Below are positions 7,310 to 15,873 of a stretch of DNA of 60,577 nucleotides, one piece after another; position 1 is the first letter of the stretch, and each line of letters opens with the position of its first letter. The translations under genes were made by a program, and so were the position numbers. The notes under the pieces are model-generated. The model had not been told where the DNA came from. It searched no databases and was given only the letters and a program-made list of their open reading frames with translations. The stretch spans positions 1 to 60,577 of the forward strand of contig JBMNPT010000012.1 in NCBI GenBank assembly GCA_050943735.1, read 5' to 3'. The DNA comes from JBMNPT01 sp050943735. GTDB taxonomy: Bacteria > Bacillota > Clostridia > Oscillospirales > RGIG577.

Positions 7310-8691
7310 TCAACCGAACAGCAGAGGGACAAACCGTACCCAGTAGCCTTGCAGGAAAATGACCACCACAATGAGGGGTAAAATCCAGGTGACATAGAAA
7401 CGGATGCAGCGGGGGAAACGCAAACCTTTGCCGGTATTGGCTTCCTTTAGGAAATTGTCCCAGCCCCAGCCGTACCGGCTGACGCAAAACAGCAGGTAGA
7501 CCAGCGAGCCCAGAGGCAGAAGATTATTGGTCACAGCGAAGTCTTCCAGAGCCTGATGTTGCCCACACCCGGCACCTGAAAGCCGCTCCACAGGTTGAAG
7601 CCCAGTACGCAGGGCAGAGAGAGCAGAAAGACCAGGACCAGGTTGACGCCCACTGCTTTGGGGCGGGACCAGCCCCACAAATCCATAGCAAAGGAAATGA
7701 GATTTTCAAATACAGCGATGACGGTGGACAGGGCGGCGAAAGCCATAAACAGGAAAAACAGCGCCCCCCACAGCCAGCCCATGGGCATGTGGTTGAATAC
7801 GTTGGGCAGGGTGACAAATACCAACCCGGGGCCTTCTCCCGGGTCTACCCCATAGGCGAAACAGGCAGGGAAGATGATCAGACCAGCCATAAAGGCCACC
7901 ATGGTGTCCAGAACACCTACACTGACCGCCTCTCCCATCAGGGAGCGGTCTCGTCCGATATAGCTGCCAAAAATGGCCATGGCGCCGATACCCAGGCTGA
8001 GAGTGAAAAAGGCCTGTCCCATAGCGGCAAAGATAAATTCCGAAAAACCTGATTCTATCATACGGGAAAAGTCTGGAACCAGATAGAAGGCCAGACCTTC
8101 TTGAGAGCCGGGGAGAGTACAGCTGTGGATGGCCAGCATCACCATGATGAGAAACAGACAGGACATCATCACTTTGGTGATACGCTCCACACCCTTTTGC
8201 AGGCCCATGGAGCAGACACCGAATCCCAGTAACACCACCAGTGCCATCCAGAAGATCTGTTCGACCGGATGGGCCTGCATGGCATAGAAAGCCTTTTCCA
8301 CTCCGGCGGCATCCAGCCCTTGCAATTCACCAGTGGCCATTTTCACAAAATAGTCCAGCATCCAGCCACCCACAGTGGTATAGAACATCATCAGCAGATA
8401 GTTGCCCGCCATGGCAAAATAGCCGTACAGATGCCAGTGGGTACCTTTGGGTTCCAGCAGATGAAAAGAGCGAACAGCGCTGCGTTGACTGGCCCGGCCC
8501 ACAGCAAATTCCATGGCCATGATGGGCAGTCCCATGATGCAGAGAAACAGCAGATAGACCAGCACAAAGGCAGCACCGCCATATTCACCTGTGATATATG
8601 GAAAGCGCCACACATTGCCAATGCCGATGGCGCAGCCCGCTGAGATGAGCAAAAATCCCAGACGGGAAGAAAATCGTTCCCGGTTTTGCAT
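7310..8691 (-). pseudogene. NSS-family sodium-dependent amino-acid transporter, frameshifted
   Basis: This is a LeuT-fold neurotransmitter:sodium symporter family protein for sodium-coupled uptake of amino acids or related compounds. The amino end is typical, with GCAIGIGNVWRFPY in the first helix (sodium and substrate site), and about ten helices follow. The frame from 8691 ends early at 7531, shortly after GFQVPGVGNI. The rest of the transporter, from LEDFAVTNNLLPLGSL to the final membrane helix, continues in another frame to 7310. One missing base near 7553-7555 explains it. This is either a real frameshift or a sequencing error; the lack of other decay makes error or a recent mutation likely. 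AAGGGGG precedes ATG 8691. Confidence 0.85.
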
Positions 8692-8738
8692 GTATATCCC
8701 CCTTTTATATAGAAAAATCCCTTTTTTGTAACAATACC

Positions 8739-8767
8739 AGCATAGGCATATTGGGAGACAAAGTCAA
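8739..8767 (-). promoter_or_regulatory. Promoter of the NSS transporter gene
   Basis: On the minus strand TTGACT (8767-8762) and TATGCT (8744-8739) are 17 bases apart, about 50 bases before the start codon. Confidence 0.5.
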
Positions 8768-8848
8768 GTGGCGGTTACGAAACTGACAATATGCAATAAA
8801 AAAGAAATGCTTTTTGGTGATTTTATTGGTTATAATCACGTATGAAAC

Positions 8849-8858
8849 CTGCTATAAT
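8849..8858 (+). promoter_or_regulatory. Extended -10 promoter for the 41-residue ORF
   Basis: A TGC-TATAAT extended -10 box (8850-8858) sits 25 bases before the start codon. The -35 region is weak (TTGGTT at 8826 is too far), which is usual for extended -10 promoters. Confidence 0.6.
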
Positions 8859-8883
8859 GGGAACAACAAAGGAGGTGGGCCCC

Positions 8884-9009
8884 ATGGAGAATGAAACCTC
8901 AGAAATGCTTTCACTTCTCATGGAAAGACTGAAAGATTCCAGTGAGATCACGCAGGAAACCTATGAAGCCGCAGTTGAAAAATATGGCCTCGTACCTGTA
9001 CAGGGGTAA
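8884..9009 (+). CDS. 41-residue small acidic protein
   Basis: A short, well-equipped gene. An extended -10 promoter and a perfect AAAGGAGGTG site precede ATG 8884, and an intrinsic terminator at 9035-9056 follows. The product begins MENETSEMLSLLMERLK and is predicted to be mostly helical and acidic, with no membrane segment and no cysteine. I do not recognise a family. The self-contained transcription unit argues for a real expressed small protein. A regulatory role is possible but not shown. Confidence 0.7.
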   Translation: MENETSEMLSLLMERLKDSSEITQETYEAAVEKYGLVPVQG

Positions 9010-9034
9010 GCGTACAGTTCACCATAAGACCACA

Positions 9035-9056
9035 GCCCGCAAGAGCGGGCTTTTTT
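9035..9056 (+). terminator. Terminator of the small-protein gene
   Basis: GCCCGC-AAGA-GCGGGC followed by six T residues: a classic intrinsic terminator. Confidence 0.9.
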
Positions 9057-9065
9057 CATGCCCAA

Positions 9066-9095
9066 TTGACAAAACCACCGGGACAGCAGTACAAT
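9066..9095 (+). promoter_or_regulatory. Promoter of the ridA-EamA-ybaK cluster
   Basis: TTGACA (9066-9071) and TACAAT (9090-9095) are separated by 18 bases, directly after the preceding terminator and about 37 bases before the ridA start. Confidence 0.75.
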
Positions 9096-9132
9096 TATAA
9101 AGAAAATTTTTGTGGAAAAAGGAGATTTTCAT

Positions 9133-9510
9133 ATGGAAAAGAAGATCATTGCCACCACCCGGGCACCGCAGGCATTGGGGCCCTATGTGCAGGCAGTACA
9201 GGTCAATGGAATGCTGTTCGCTTCGGGAATGCTGGGCTTGGACCCTGCCACCGGTGAATTACCCGAGGGTGTGGAAGCGCAGGCTCATCAGGCATTGCGC
9301 AATGTGGGAGTTGTGCTGGAAGAGGCAGGACTGGATTACAGCCATGTGGTCAAAACCACTGTTTTTGTGAAAAACCTGGAGGACTTTGCCACAGTCAACG
9401 GGATTTACGCCACCTATTTCAAAGACAATTATCCAGCTCGTTCCTGTGTGGAAGTGGCTCGGATCCCCAAGGATGCTTTGGTGGAAATTGAAATCATCGC
9501 GGTGCTGTAA
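9133..9510 (+). CDS. ridA: RidA family enamine/imine deaminase
   Basis: The 125-residue protein has the standard RidA (YjgF/YER057c/UK114) length. It should hydrolyse reactive enamine and imine intermediates made by PLP enzymes, protecting the cytosol from 2-aminoacrylate. Visible features are GPYVQAVQVNGMLFASG (16-32), the TTVFVKNLEDF stretch and PARSCVEVARIPKDALVEIE, where Arg103 matches the substrate-binding arginine of the family. ATG 9133 is preferred to the upstream GTG 9112 because GGAG lies eight bases before it. Its stop overlaps the next start (TAATG). Confidence 0.95.
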   Translation: MEKKIIATTRAPQALGPYVQAVQVNGMLFASGMLGLDPATGELPEGVEAQAHQALRNVGVVLEEAGLDYSHVVKTTVFVKNLEDFATVNGIYATYFKDNYPARSCVEVARIPKDALVEIEIIAVL

Positions 9511-10430
9511 TGGAAAATAGAATAGATGCAAAACGTTTTTTCACCAGCCGCTGGGGGATGGTGGCCACTGCAGTGCTGTGCACCCTGCTGTGGGGTAGCG
9601 CCGTACCTTGCGTCAAACTGGGGTATGAATTGTTCCAGGTGGCGGGCGAAGACACAGCCAGTACGCTGCTGTTTGCGGGCAGTCGGTTTGCCACCGCGGG
9701 AGCGGCGGTTTTGCTGGTGGATTCCCTGGTGCACCGGCGGCCGGCTCTGCCGGCCCAGGGCTGCTGGTGGGATGTGATTCGGCTGGGCGTGGTACTCACT
9801 GCGTTGCAGTATCTTTTTTTCTACATGGGGCTTTCCCATACCACTGGAGTGAAATGTTCCATTGTCACTTCGGCCAATACGTTTCTTTCGGTGCTGGTGG
9901 CCCATTTCTTCAGCGTGGGTGACCGTCTGAGCGTACGCAAACTGATGGGCTGTGTGGTGGGGTTCGCAGGTGTAGTGCTGATCAACACTGCCGGCGGTCC
10001 CATTGGAGCATTTAATCTGCGGGGAGATGGATTTATTCTGATGGCGGCGCTGATGTTTGCCGCGGGGCAGCTGCTCAATAAAAAGCTGGCCCAACAGTGC
10101 AGCGCATCCATCGCCACCGGAGGCCATCTTTTCATTGGCGGCAGTATTTTGCTGGTGCTGGGATGGGTGATGGGAGGACAGCTTCATCCGGTGGGATGGC
10201 AGGCATGGCTCATGCTGGCCTATCTGATCCTGATTTCTTCGGTATCCTTTACTCTGTGGAGCCGGTTGCTGCAGTACAATCCGGTCAGCAAGGTGCTGAT
10301 CTTCTTCTTCCTCAATCCCATATTCGGCGTATTGCTGTCTGGCGCGCTGTTGGGTGAGGCATTCCTCAGCTGGCAATGCGTAGCCGCATTGGCGCTGGTA
10401 TGTGGAGGCATTTATATTGTAAATCGCTAG
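9510..10430 (+). CDS. EamA/DMT superfamily transporter
   Basis: The 306-residue membrane protein has about ten predicted helices arranged as two EamA halves (about 15-150 and 165-300), the drug/metabolite transporter layout. Both halves show the loop motif typical of the family, such as LLWGSAVPCVKLG near the start. Members export metabolites or amino acids; the substrate cannot be told. Translation is coupled to ridA through a one-base stop/start overlap, so the exporter may deal with the same amino-acid chemistry. Confidence 0.88.
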   Translation: MENRIDAKRFFTSRWGMVATAVLCTLLWGSAVPCVKLGYELFQVAGEDTASTLLFAGSRFATAGAAVLLVDSLVHRRPALPAQGCWWDVIRLGVVLTALQYLFFYMGLSHTTGVKCSIVTSANTFLSVLVAHFFSVGDRLSVRKLMGCVVGFAGVVLINTAGGPIGAFNLRGDGFILMAALMFAAGQLLNKKLAQQCSASIATGGHLFIGGSILLVLGWVMGGQLHPVGWQAWLMLAYLILISSVSFTLWSRLLQYNPVSKVLIFFFLNPIFGVLLSGALLGEAFLSWQCVAALALVCGGIYIVNR

Positions 10431-10443
10431 GAGGCAGTGGATT

Positions 10444-10932
10444 ATGTCCATACAAAAGGTGCGGGCCTATCTGGCCCAATTCGGCATGGAAGAAAAGGTG
10501 CGGGAGCTGGAGGACTCCAGCGCCACAGTGGATTTGGCAGCTCAGGCACTGGGAGTGATTCCTGCGCGCATCGCCAAGACCCTTTCCTTTCATACTCCCG
10601 AAGGCTGTATGCTCATTGTGCTGGCGGGGGATGCCAAAATTGATAACGGGAAATTCAAGCATCGTTTTGGGTACAAGGCCCGGATGTTATCGGCCCAGGA
10701 GGCGTTGGATATGACCGGTCACGCAGTGGGTGGGGTGTGTCCCTTTGCGCTTCCAGAGGGCGTGGAAGTGTACACCGATTGTTCTCTGCAGCGGTTTGAT
10801 ACAGTGTTTCCGGCCTGTGGCAGTTCCAACAGCGCCATTGAGCTCACCTGTCAGCAGCTGTTCACTCTTTCGGGCAGCAAGGAGTGGGTGGATGTGAGCA
10901 AAGGCTGGCAGCTGGAAAGTGACAAACTGTAA
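10444..10932 (+). CDS. YbaK/ProX-type aminoacyl-tRNA deacylase
   Basis: The 162-residue protein is a single YbaK/EbsC domain. Such proteins hydrolyse mischarged tRNAs (for example Cys-tRNA-Pro or Ala-tRNA-Pro) and act in trans in the cytosol. Recognisable are the early KVRAYLAQFGME, the IAKTLSF strand holding the conserved lysine, and GGVCPFALPEGVEVYTD, which matches the conserved GGVSPFG-like loop. It sits 13 bases after the EamA gene with a GGAGG site. No terminator separates it clearly from the next promoter. Confidence 0.9.
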   Translation: MSIQKVRAYLAQFGMEEKVRELEDSSATVDLAAQALGVIPARIAKTLSFHTPEGCMLIVLAGDAKIDNGKFKHRFGYKARMLSAQEALDMTGHAVGGVCPFALPEGVEVYTDCSLQRFDTVFPACGSSNSAIELTCQQLFTLSGSKEWVDVSKGWQLESDKL

Positions 10933-10943
10933 AAAATGGCAGA

Positions 10944-10972
10944 TTGACAGTTGACAGCCGGGGGTGTACAAT
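10944..10972 (+). promoter_or_regulatory. Promoter of the BusR-like regulator gene
   Basis: TTGACA (10944-10949) and TACAAT (10967-10972) are 17 bases apart. The TTGACAG heptamer is directly repeated (10944-10950 and 10951-10957), which could be part of an operator. Confidence 0.75.
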
Positions 10973-11006
10973 AAAAGCAGATTTTGTAAGAAAGCAGGTG
11001 AATGGG

Positions 11007-11657
11007 TTGAGCGGAGAAACTTCCATGCCCATTTATGCCCAGATCGCGCTGGATGTGGCGGTGCGGATTGCCAGAGGAGAATTGAAGGAAGGAAGCCGTA
11101 TCACAGGGCGTTCCACCCTGGCAGGAGAATATAAAGTATCTCCCGAAACCATTCGCAGAGCTATGTTTTTGCTGGAGGAAACAGGAATTTTGCAAATCCG
11201 GCAGGGCAGTGGCATTACCATTGCCTCCCGGGAAAAGGCTTCGGCTTATGCGCAAAAACAGAAGAGTTCTTCCACCATTCTGGATTTCAAAAAGAACATC
11301 AATCGCTGCATCAAAGAGAAAGCTAAATTGGAAAAGGAGATTTTTTCCAATGTGGATATGATCATTGACTATTGTGAGAGATTGCGCAATCTCAATCCCA
11401 TCTATCCCATGGAATTTGAGATTCCGGACAATTCTCCGCTGTTGGGGCAGCATATTAAAGATCTGTCCTTCTGGCAGCGTACCCAGGGAACTGTGGTGGG
11501 GCTGCGCCGCAATGGAGAGGTGATTATCTCTCCCGGTCCCTATGCCCAGCTGCTCAAGGGAGACATTCTGCTGGTGGTAGGAGATCCGGCCTGCTATGAC
11601 AAGGTGCGGCAATTTTTGAATACCGGCGAGGAAATAAAAGAATCAACTGAACCATAA
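11007..11657 (+). CDS. GntR-type regulator with RCK_C (TrkA_C) domain, BusR-like
   Basis: The 216-residue protein combines a GntR winged helix (about 7-75, with STLAGEYKVSPETIRRAM), a helical coiled-coil segment (about 85-125) and a carboxyl RCK_C/TrkA_C domain (about 130-205, with GDILLVVGD). This is the domain order of BusR of Lactococcus and Streptococcus, a repressor of betaine uptake that binds cyclic di-AMP through RCK_C. By analogy this may be a c-di-AMP-responsive osmotic or potassium regulator, but no transporter target lies nearby. TTG 11007 is chosen because AGGTG lies six bases upstream. Confidence 0.82.
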   Translation: MSGETSMPIYAQIALDVAVRIARGELKEGSRITGRSTLAGEYKVSPETIRRAMFLLEETGILQIRQGSGITIASREKASAYAQKQKSSSTILDFKKNINRCIKEKAKLEKEIFSNVDMIIDYCERLRNLNPIYPMEFEIPDNSPLLGQHIKDLSFWQRTQGTVVGLRRNGEVIISPGPYAQLLKGDILLVVGDPACYDKVRQFLNTGEEIKESTEP

Positions 11658-11660
11658 ATA

Positions 11661-11703
11661 AAAAAAGGCTCTCACGCCCGTAAGGGCTGTGAGAGCTTTT
11701 TTT
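11661..11703. terminator. Terminator between busR-like and DUF378 genes
   Basis: A GCTCTCAC-type stem with an inner GCCC/GGGC pair is followed by seven T residues and preceded by an A-run. It serves both convergent genes. Confidence 0.9.
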
Positions 11704-11908
11704 AGTGGGCCTGCCGATATTCACCGTCATCCCGAAAGAGCAGTGAAATGCACCAGACACCGGCCAGCCCCACCACCGCAAAGATGATGCGGGCGGGGAT
11801 GCTGCCCTGTCCACCCAGCAGCCCCCCTACCAGATCAAAGCCGAACAGCCCGATGCTGCCCCAGTTGAGTGCTCCTATGATGGCCAGAATGAGTGCGATT
11901 TTGTTCAT
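11702..11908 (-). CDS. DUF378 small membrane protein
   Basis: The 68-residue protein has two membrane helices: LALILAIIGALNWG-like at the start and IIFAVVGLAGVWCISLL near the end. The ALNWGSIGLFGFDLV motif is typical of DUF378 (YuzA-like). Function is unknown. It lies downstream of the V-ATPase operon on the same strand but behind its terminator. Confidence 0.85.
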   Translation of the reverse strand: MNKIALILAIIGALNWGSIGLFGFDLVGGLLGGQGSIPARIIFAVVGLAGVWCISLLFRDDGEYRQAH

Positions 11909-11952
11909 GGTTCCGCCTCGCTTCCGTTGGGATGGACCGCCCCGCCCAATGT

Positions 11953-11981
11953 AAAAAACGGAGAGGGCTGTCCTCTCCGTT
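11953..11981 (-). terminator. Terminator of the V-ATPase operon
   Basis: A perfect ten-base stem, AACGGAGAGG with CCTCTCCGTT (11957-11981), is followed on the minus strand by a T-run. It overlaps the stop codon of subunit D. Confidence 0.88.
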
Positions 11982-12600
11982 AGCTTTCCCCTGTTTTGGT
12001 GTGTTTAATCACTTTCAGACGAGAAAATTCTTCTCTGTCTTTTTCTTCCAGCGCTTCGGTGATTTGGGCCACCAGCAGCGTAGTGCGGGGGATGATGATG
12101 TTTTTCAATGCGTTGGCCCGTTTTTGCACTTTGGAAACCGCGTGGGCCAGACGGTAGATGCTGTTTTCGATTTGGGCCAATTTGAGGGTCAGCCGCTTGA
12201 CCTCAGTGAAATTGAAGTAGGCCTGATCCAGCAGAGAGTTGGTGTCGATGAAGCCGTAGGGTACAGTGCCGGAAGGCTGTTCCTCAGTGGACACCAATGG
12301 AATTTCCACCCCCATGACGCTGCGGTACATAATCTGTATGTTGTCGTCAATGGGAACCGCGTTGGCCACATCACTGCAAATGCCCAGTGAGATGTTGGCG
12401 CCCTGCAGCGCCCGATAGGCCGCGGCAAAGGTGTCGTCAATGCGGCTTTGCACTTCTTTGGCGTCCTCGATGAGGGCCATCATTTCCCGAATCAGAATAT
12501 TTCGTTTGCGGTCCATAAGCTCATAGCCCAAATCGGCCAGATCCAGTGACCGCTTGGCTTTCATGAGATTTCCCTTGGTGGGGAAGGTAGAAGTATCCAT
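11980..12600 (-). CDS. ntpD: V-type ATPase subunit D (central shaft)
   Basis: The 206-residue protein is the central rotor shaft subunit D of the V1 sector, linking the A3B3 head to the membrane ring. It starts with the typical PTKGNLMKAKRSLDLADLGYELMDRKRNIL helix region and is predicted to be two long antiparallel helices. It is the last gene of the operon, with a Shine-Dalgarno AGGAGG just upstream of the ATG. Length and sequence are normal for the family. Confidence 0.96.
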   Translation of the reverse strand: MDTSTFPTKGNLMKAKRSLDLADLGYELMDRKRNILIREMMALIEDAKEVQSRIDDTFAAAYRALQGANISLGICSDVANAVPIDDNIQIMYRSVMGVEIPLVSTEEQPSGTVPYGFIDTNSLLDQAYFNFTEVKRLTLKLAQIENSIYRLAHAVSKVQKRANALKNIIIPRTTLLVAQITEALEEKDREEFSRLKVIKHTKTGES

Positions 12601-12627
12601 AGGACCCTCCTTTCCCAGCGGCCGCCG

Positions 12628-14022
12628 TCAGTGAAGAGCGGCCTGCTGCTGTTTGGAGTAATATTTTTTCAGTAGGGCGGTGTCGATGCGGTCCAGCTCT
12701 TCCGGTGGGAAGAGGGAGAGCAGCTGCCAGCCCAGTGCCAGCGTCTGTTCGATGCTGCGGTTTTCCTCGTGCCCCTGGGTGAGAAATTCCTCCTCAAACC
12801 GGCGGCCAAAGGTGAGATAGAGTTTATCCATGTCCGAGAGCTCCTCCTCGCCGATGACCGAGGCCAGAGAACGGGCTTCCTGCACCTTGGCGTAGGCGGC
12901 AAACAGCTGATTGGAAACAGCACTGTGGTCTTCCCGGGTGTAGCCTTCGCCAATGCCGTCCTTCATCAGACGGGAGAGAGAGGGAAGCACCGAAATAGGA
13001 GGATAGATCCCCATTTGCTCCAGAGAACGGTCCAGCACAATCTGTCCCTCGGTGATGTATCCGGTGAGGTCGGGGATGGGATGGGTGATGTCATCGTTGG
13101 GCATGGTGAGGATGGGCAGCTGGGTCACACTGCCTTTGCTGCCTTTGATCATTCCTGCCCGTTCATACAGAGAGGCCAGATCGGAGTACATATAGCCGGG
13201 ATAGCCCTTCCGGCCGGGGATTTCTCCCTTGGAGGAGGAGAATTCCCGACAGGCTTCCGCATAGGAGGTGATATCGGTCATCACCACCAGAATGTGCATG
13301 TTGTGCTCATAGGCCAGATATTCTGCGGCTGTGAGAGCACAGCGGGGGGTGATGATTCTCTCAATGATGGGATCGTTGGAGAGGTTGAGGAACATCACCA
13401 CTTTTTGCAGTACGCCGCTCTCTTCAAAGCTACGGCGGAAAAAGTCAGCCACATCGTTTTTGACCCCCATGGCAGCGAACACAATGGCAAAATCACTGCC
13501 GTCGTCGCTGGCGATGTTGGCCTGCTTGACAATTTGTACCGCCAGCTGGTCGTGGCTCATGCCCGAACCGGAAAAAATGGGCAGTTTTTGTCCACGAATC
13601 AGGGTGGTCAATCCATCGATGGCGGAGATGCCCGTTTGGATGAAATTGCGGGGGTATTCCCGGGCTACGGGATTGATGGGCATGCCATTTACGTCGGAAC
13701 GCTTGTCGGGGAAAATCTGTCCCAGCCCGTCGATGGGGCGTCCCGCTCCGTCAAACACCCGGCCTAGCATCTCCTGGGACAGAGAGAGTTCCATGGGACG
13801 GCCACGGAATCGGCTGCGGGTATTGGCCAGAGAGAGGCCGGAAGTACCTTCGAACACCTGCACCACAGCCCGATCCCCGTCGATTTCCACCACCCGGCCC
13901 AGCCGGTGGGAGCCGTTTTCCAGATAGATGTCCACCATTTCATCGTAGGCGGCGCCCTGCACCCCCTGGATCACCGCCAATGGGCCGTTGATGGAGCGCA
14001 GCCCCAAATATTCCAGATTCAT
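12628..14022 (-). CDS. ntpB: V-type ATPase subunit B (non-catalytic head subunit)
   Basis: Subunit B alternates with subunit A in the V1 head and contributes to the nucleotide interface. The 464-residue product, from ATG 14022 (MNLEYLGLR), shows the beta-barrel with GVKNDVADFF and the family segment SGSGMSHDQLA in place of a catalytic P-loop. It also has the PSLSRLMKDGIGEGYTREDH stretch and the late GRRFEEEFLTQG. A start at 14043 is possible but MNLEY is the family start. The gap to subunit A is 25 bases. Confidence 0.96.
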   Translation of the reverse strand: MNLEYLGLRSINGPLAVIQGVQGAAYDEMVDIYLENGSHRLGRVVEIDGDRAVVQVFEGTSGLSLANTRSRFRGRPMELSLSQEMLGRVFDGAGRPIDGLGQIFPDKRSDVNGMPINPVAREYPRNFIQTGISAIDGLTTLIRGQKLPIFSGSGMSHDQLAVQIVKQANIASDDGSDFAIVFAAMGVKNDVADFFRRSFEESGVLQKVVMFLNLSNDPIIERIITPRCALTAAEYLAYEHNMHILVVMTDITSYAEACREFSSSKGEIPGRKGYPGYMYSDLASLYERAGMIKGSKGSVTQLPILTMPNDDITHPIPDLTGYITEGQIVLDRSLEQMGIYPPISVLPSLSRLMKDGIGEGYTREDHSAVSNQLFAAYAKVQEARSLASVIGEEELSDMDKLYLTFGRRFEEEFLTQGHEENRSIEQTLALGWQLLSLFPPEELDRIDTALLKKYYSKQQQAALH

Positions 14023-14047
14023 ATACCTATCCTGCCTTTCCATGCCC

Positions 14048-15832
14048 TCAGGAGGCGGCGCTGCGGTATTCTTCCAACCGGGCGGTGACGAATTCCTCCA
14101 TCTCTTTCATGCCCGCATCCAGCAGGCTGAAATCATCGTTGGGCACATCGTATTTCATCTTGAGCAGCTGCTCGGTGACCGGACAACTGCGCAGCACCGA
14201 AACAGGAATGTTTTCCGACAGCAGGCGTTTGGCCTGCTCATAGTAGTGAAGAATGGCCTCCATCATTTTACATTGCTTCTGGATGGGTACATAAGTATCC
14301 ACTGCGTGGAAGGCGTTTTGCTGCAAAAATCCAATGCGGATGATGCGAGCCACTTCAATCACCAATTTTTGGTCGTCGGGGAGTACATCGCTACCGATGA
14401 GCTTTACAATTTCCATCAGCTTGCTCTCCTCCTGCAGCAGACCCATGATCTGGGAACGGTACTGCACAAAATCAGGAGATACTTCCCGGCTGTACCAATC
14501 CGCCAGTTCCCCCGCGTATTCGCTGTAGCTCTGCAGCCAGTTGATGGCGGGGTAATGACGGGCATAGGCCAGTGCCTTATCCAGCGCCCAGAAACACCGG
14601 ATAAACCGCTTGGTATTCTGTGTGACCGGCTCTGAAAAGTCGCCGCCGGCAGGGGAAACCGCACCGATGATGGACACGCTGCCCTCGCTGCCGTTGAGAT
14701 TGTCCACATAGCCGCTGCGCTCGTAAAACTGGGAGAGGCGGGAGGGCAGATAGGCGGGGAAACCCTCTTCAGCGGGCATTTCCTCCAGCCGGCCGGAGAT
14801 CTCCCGTAGCGCTTCTGCCCAGCGGGAGGTGGAATCTGCCATGATGGCCACGTGATACCCCATGTCCCGGTAGTATTCCGCCAGAGTGATGCCGGTGTAA
14901 ATGGAGGCCTCCCGGGCCGCTACCGGCATGTTGGAGGTATTGGCAATGAGCACATTGCGGTGGGAGAGGGGCTTGCCGCTTTTGGGGTCCACCAGTGCGC
15001 CGAATTCCTCCAGCACCTGGGTCATTTCATTGCCCCGTTCGCCGCATCCCACATAGACGATGATGTCGGCGTCGCACCATTTGGCCAGCTGGTGTTGAGT
15101 CATGGTTTTGCCGGTGCCAAAACCGCCGGGCACTGCCGCGGCGCCGCCCTTGGCAATGGGAAACAGCGTGTCAATGACGCGCTGTCCGGTGACCAGAGGC
15201 TGGGCAATGGGACGCCGGCGAGTGAAAGGCCGGGGGTCACGAATGGGCCACACCTGACAGAGGGTGAGGGGATTTTCGTGGCCTTTGTCATCGGTGAGTA
15301 CCGCCACCCGGTCGTGGATGCGGTATTGGCCCGAAGGAGCGACCCAGCTCACCTGACCCGAAAGCCCGGGAGGTACCATACAGCGGTGTTCAATCAAAGA
15401 GGTTTCGGGGCAGGTGGCATAGATGTCGCCGCCCTGCAGGCTATCGCCCACCTGTACAGTGAGGGTCACATCCCATAGCCGGTCCGGGTCCAGCGCTTCC
15501 ACGTTGAGGCCCCGGCCGATGAAGGCGCCGGACTGTTGCTGCAGCAGTTCCAGAGGCCGTTCAATGCCGTCGAAAATGTTGGAGAGGATGCCTGGGCCCA
15601 GCGTGACGCTCATGGCGTGACCGCTGGGGAAAACGGGCTCTCCCGGCCGAAGACCGGTGGTGACTTCATATACTTGAATGATGGTTCGATCGCTTTCAAT
15701 GCGGATGACCTCACCCACCAGACGTTGTTGGCCCACATAGACCATCTCCTGCATGTGAAGCAGGGAGTTGCTGGCGGTGGTGACCACCGGGCCGTTGATG
15801 CCCTGTATGGTAATGGGTGTGTTTTGTGCCAT
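14048..15832 (-). CDS. ntpA: V-type ATPase subunit A (catalytic)
   Basis: Catalytic subunit of the V1 head that binds and hydrolyses (or makes) ATP. The 594-residue length is normal. The Walker A sequence GGFGTGKT lies at 236-243. The family-specific non-homologous insert (about 115-200) precedes it, and the GERGNEM and ADSTSRWAEALREIS stretches follow. Together with the other eight subunits this encodes a complete bacterial V/A-type ATPase. Whether the ion is proton or sodium must be judged from subunit K. Confidence 0.98.
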   Translation of the reverse strand: MAQNTPITIQGINGPVVTTASNSLLHMQEMVYVGQQRLVGEVIRIESDRTIIQVYEVTTGLRPGEPVFPSGHAMSVTLGPGILSNIFDGIERPLELLQQQSGAFIGRGLNVEALDPDRLWDVTLTVQVGDSLQGGDIYATCPETSLIEHRCMVPPGLSGQVSWVAPSGQYRIHDRVAVLTDDKGHENPLTLCQVWPIRDPRPFTRRRPIAQPLVTGQRVIDTLFPIAKGGAAAVPGGFGTGKTMTQHQLAKWCDADIIVYVGCGERGNEMTQVLEEFGALVDPKSGKPLSHRNVLIANTSNMPVAAREASIYTGITLAEYYRDMGYHVAIMADSTSRWAEALREISGRLEEMPAEEGFPAYLPSRLSQFYERSGYVDNLNGSEGSVSIIGAVSPAGGDFSEPVTQNTKRFIRCFWALDKALAYARHYPAINWLQSYSEYAGELADWYSREVSPDFVQYRSQIMGLLQEESKLMEIVKLIGSDVLPDDQKLVIEVARIIRIGFLQQNAFHAVDTYVPIQKQCKMMEAILHYYEQAKRLLSENIPVSVLRSCPVTEQLLKMKYDVPNDDFSLLDAGMKEMEEFVTARLEEYRSAAS

Positions 15833-15873
15833 GACTGCGCTTCCTTTCCGGCCCGGAGGCCCAGTGTGAAGGA

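Noticed and set aside
12628..14022. F-type ATP synthase beta subunit
   Set aside because: The catalytic P-loop is missing in this subunit and the operon has V-type subunits D, E, F, I, K and C, so it is V-type subunit B.
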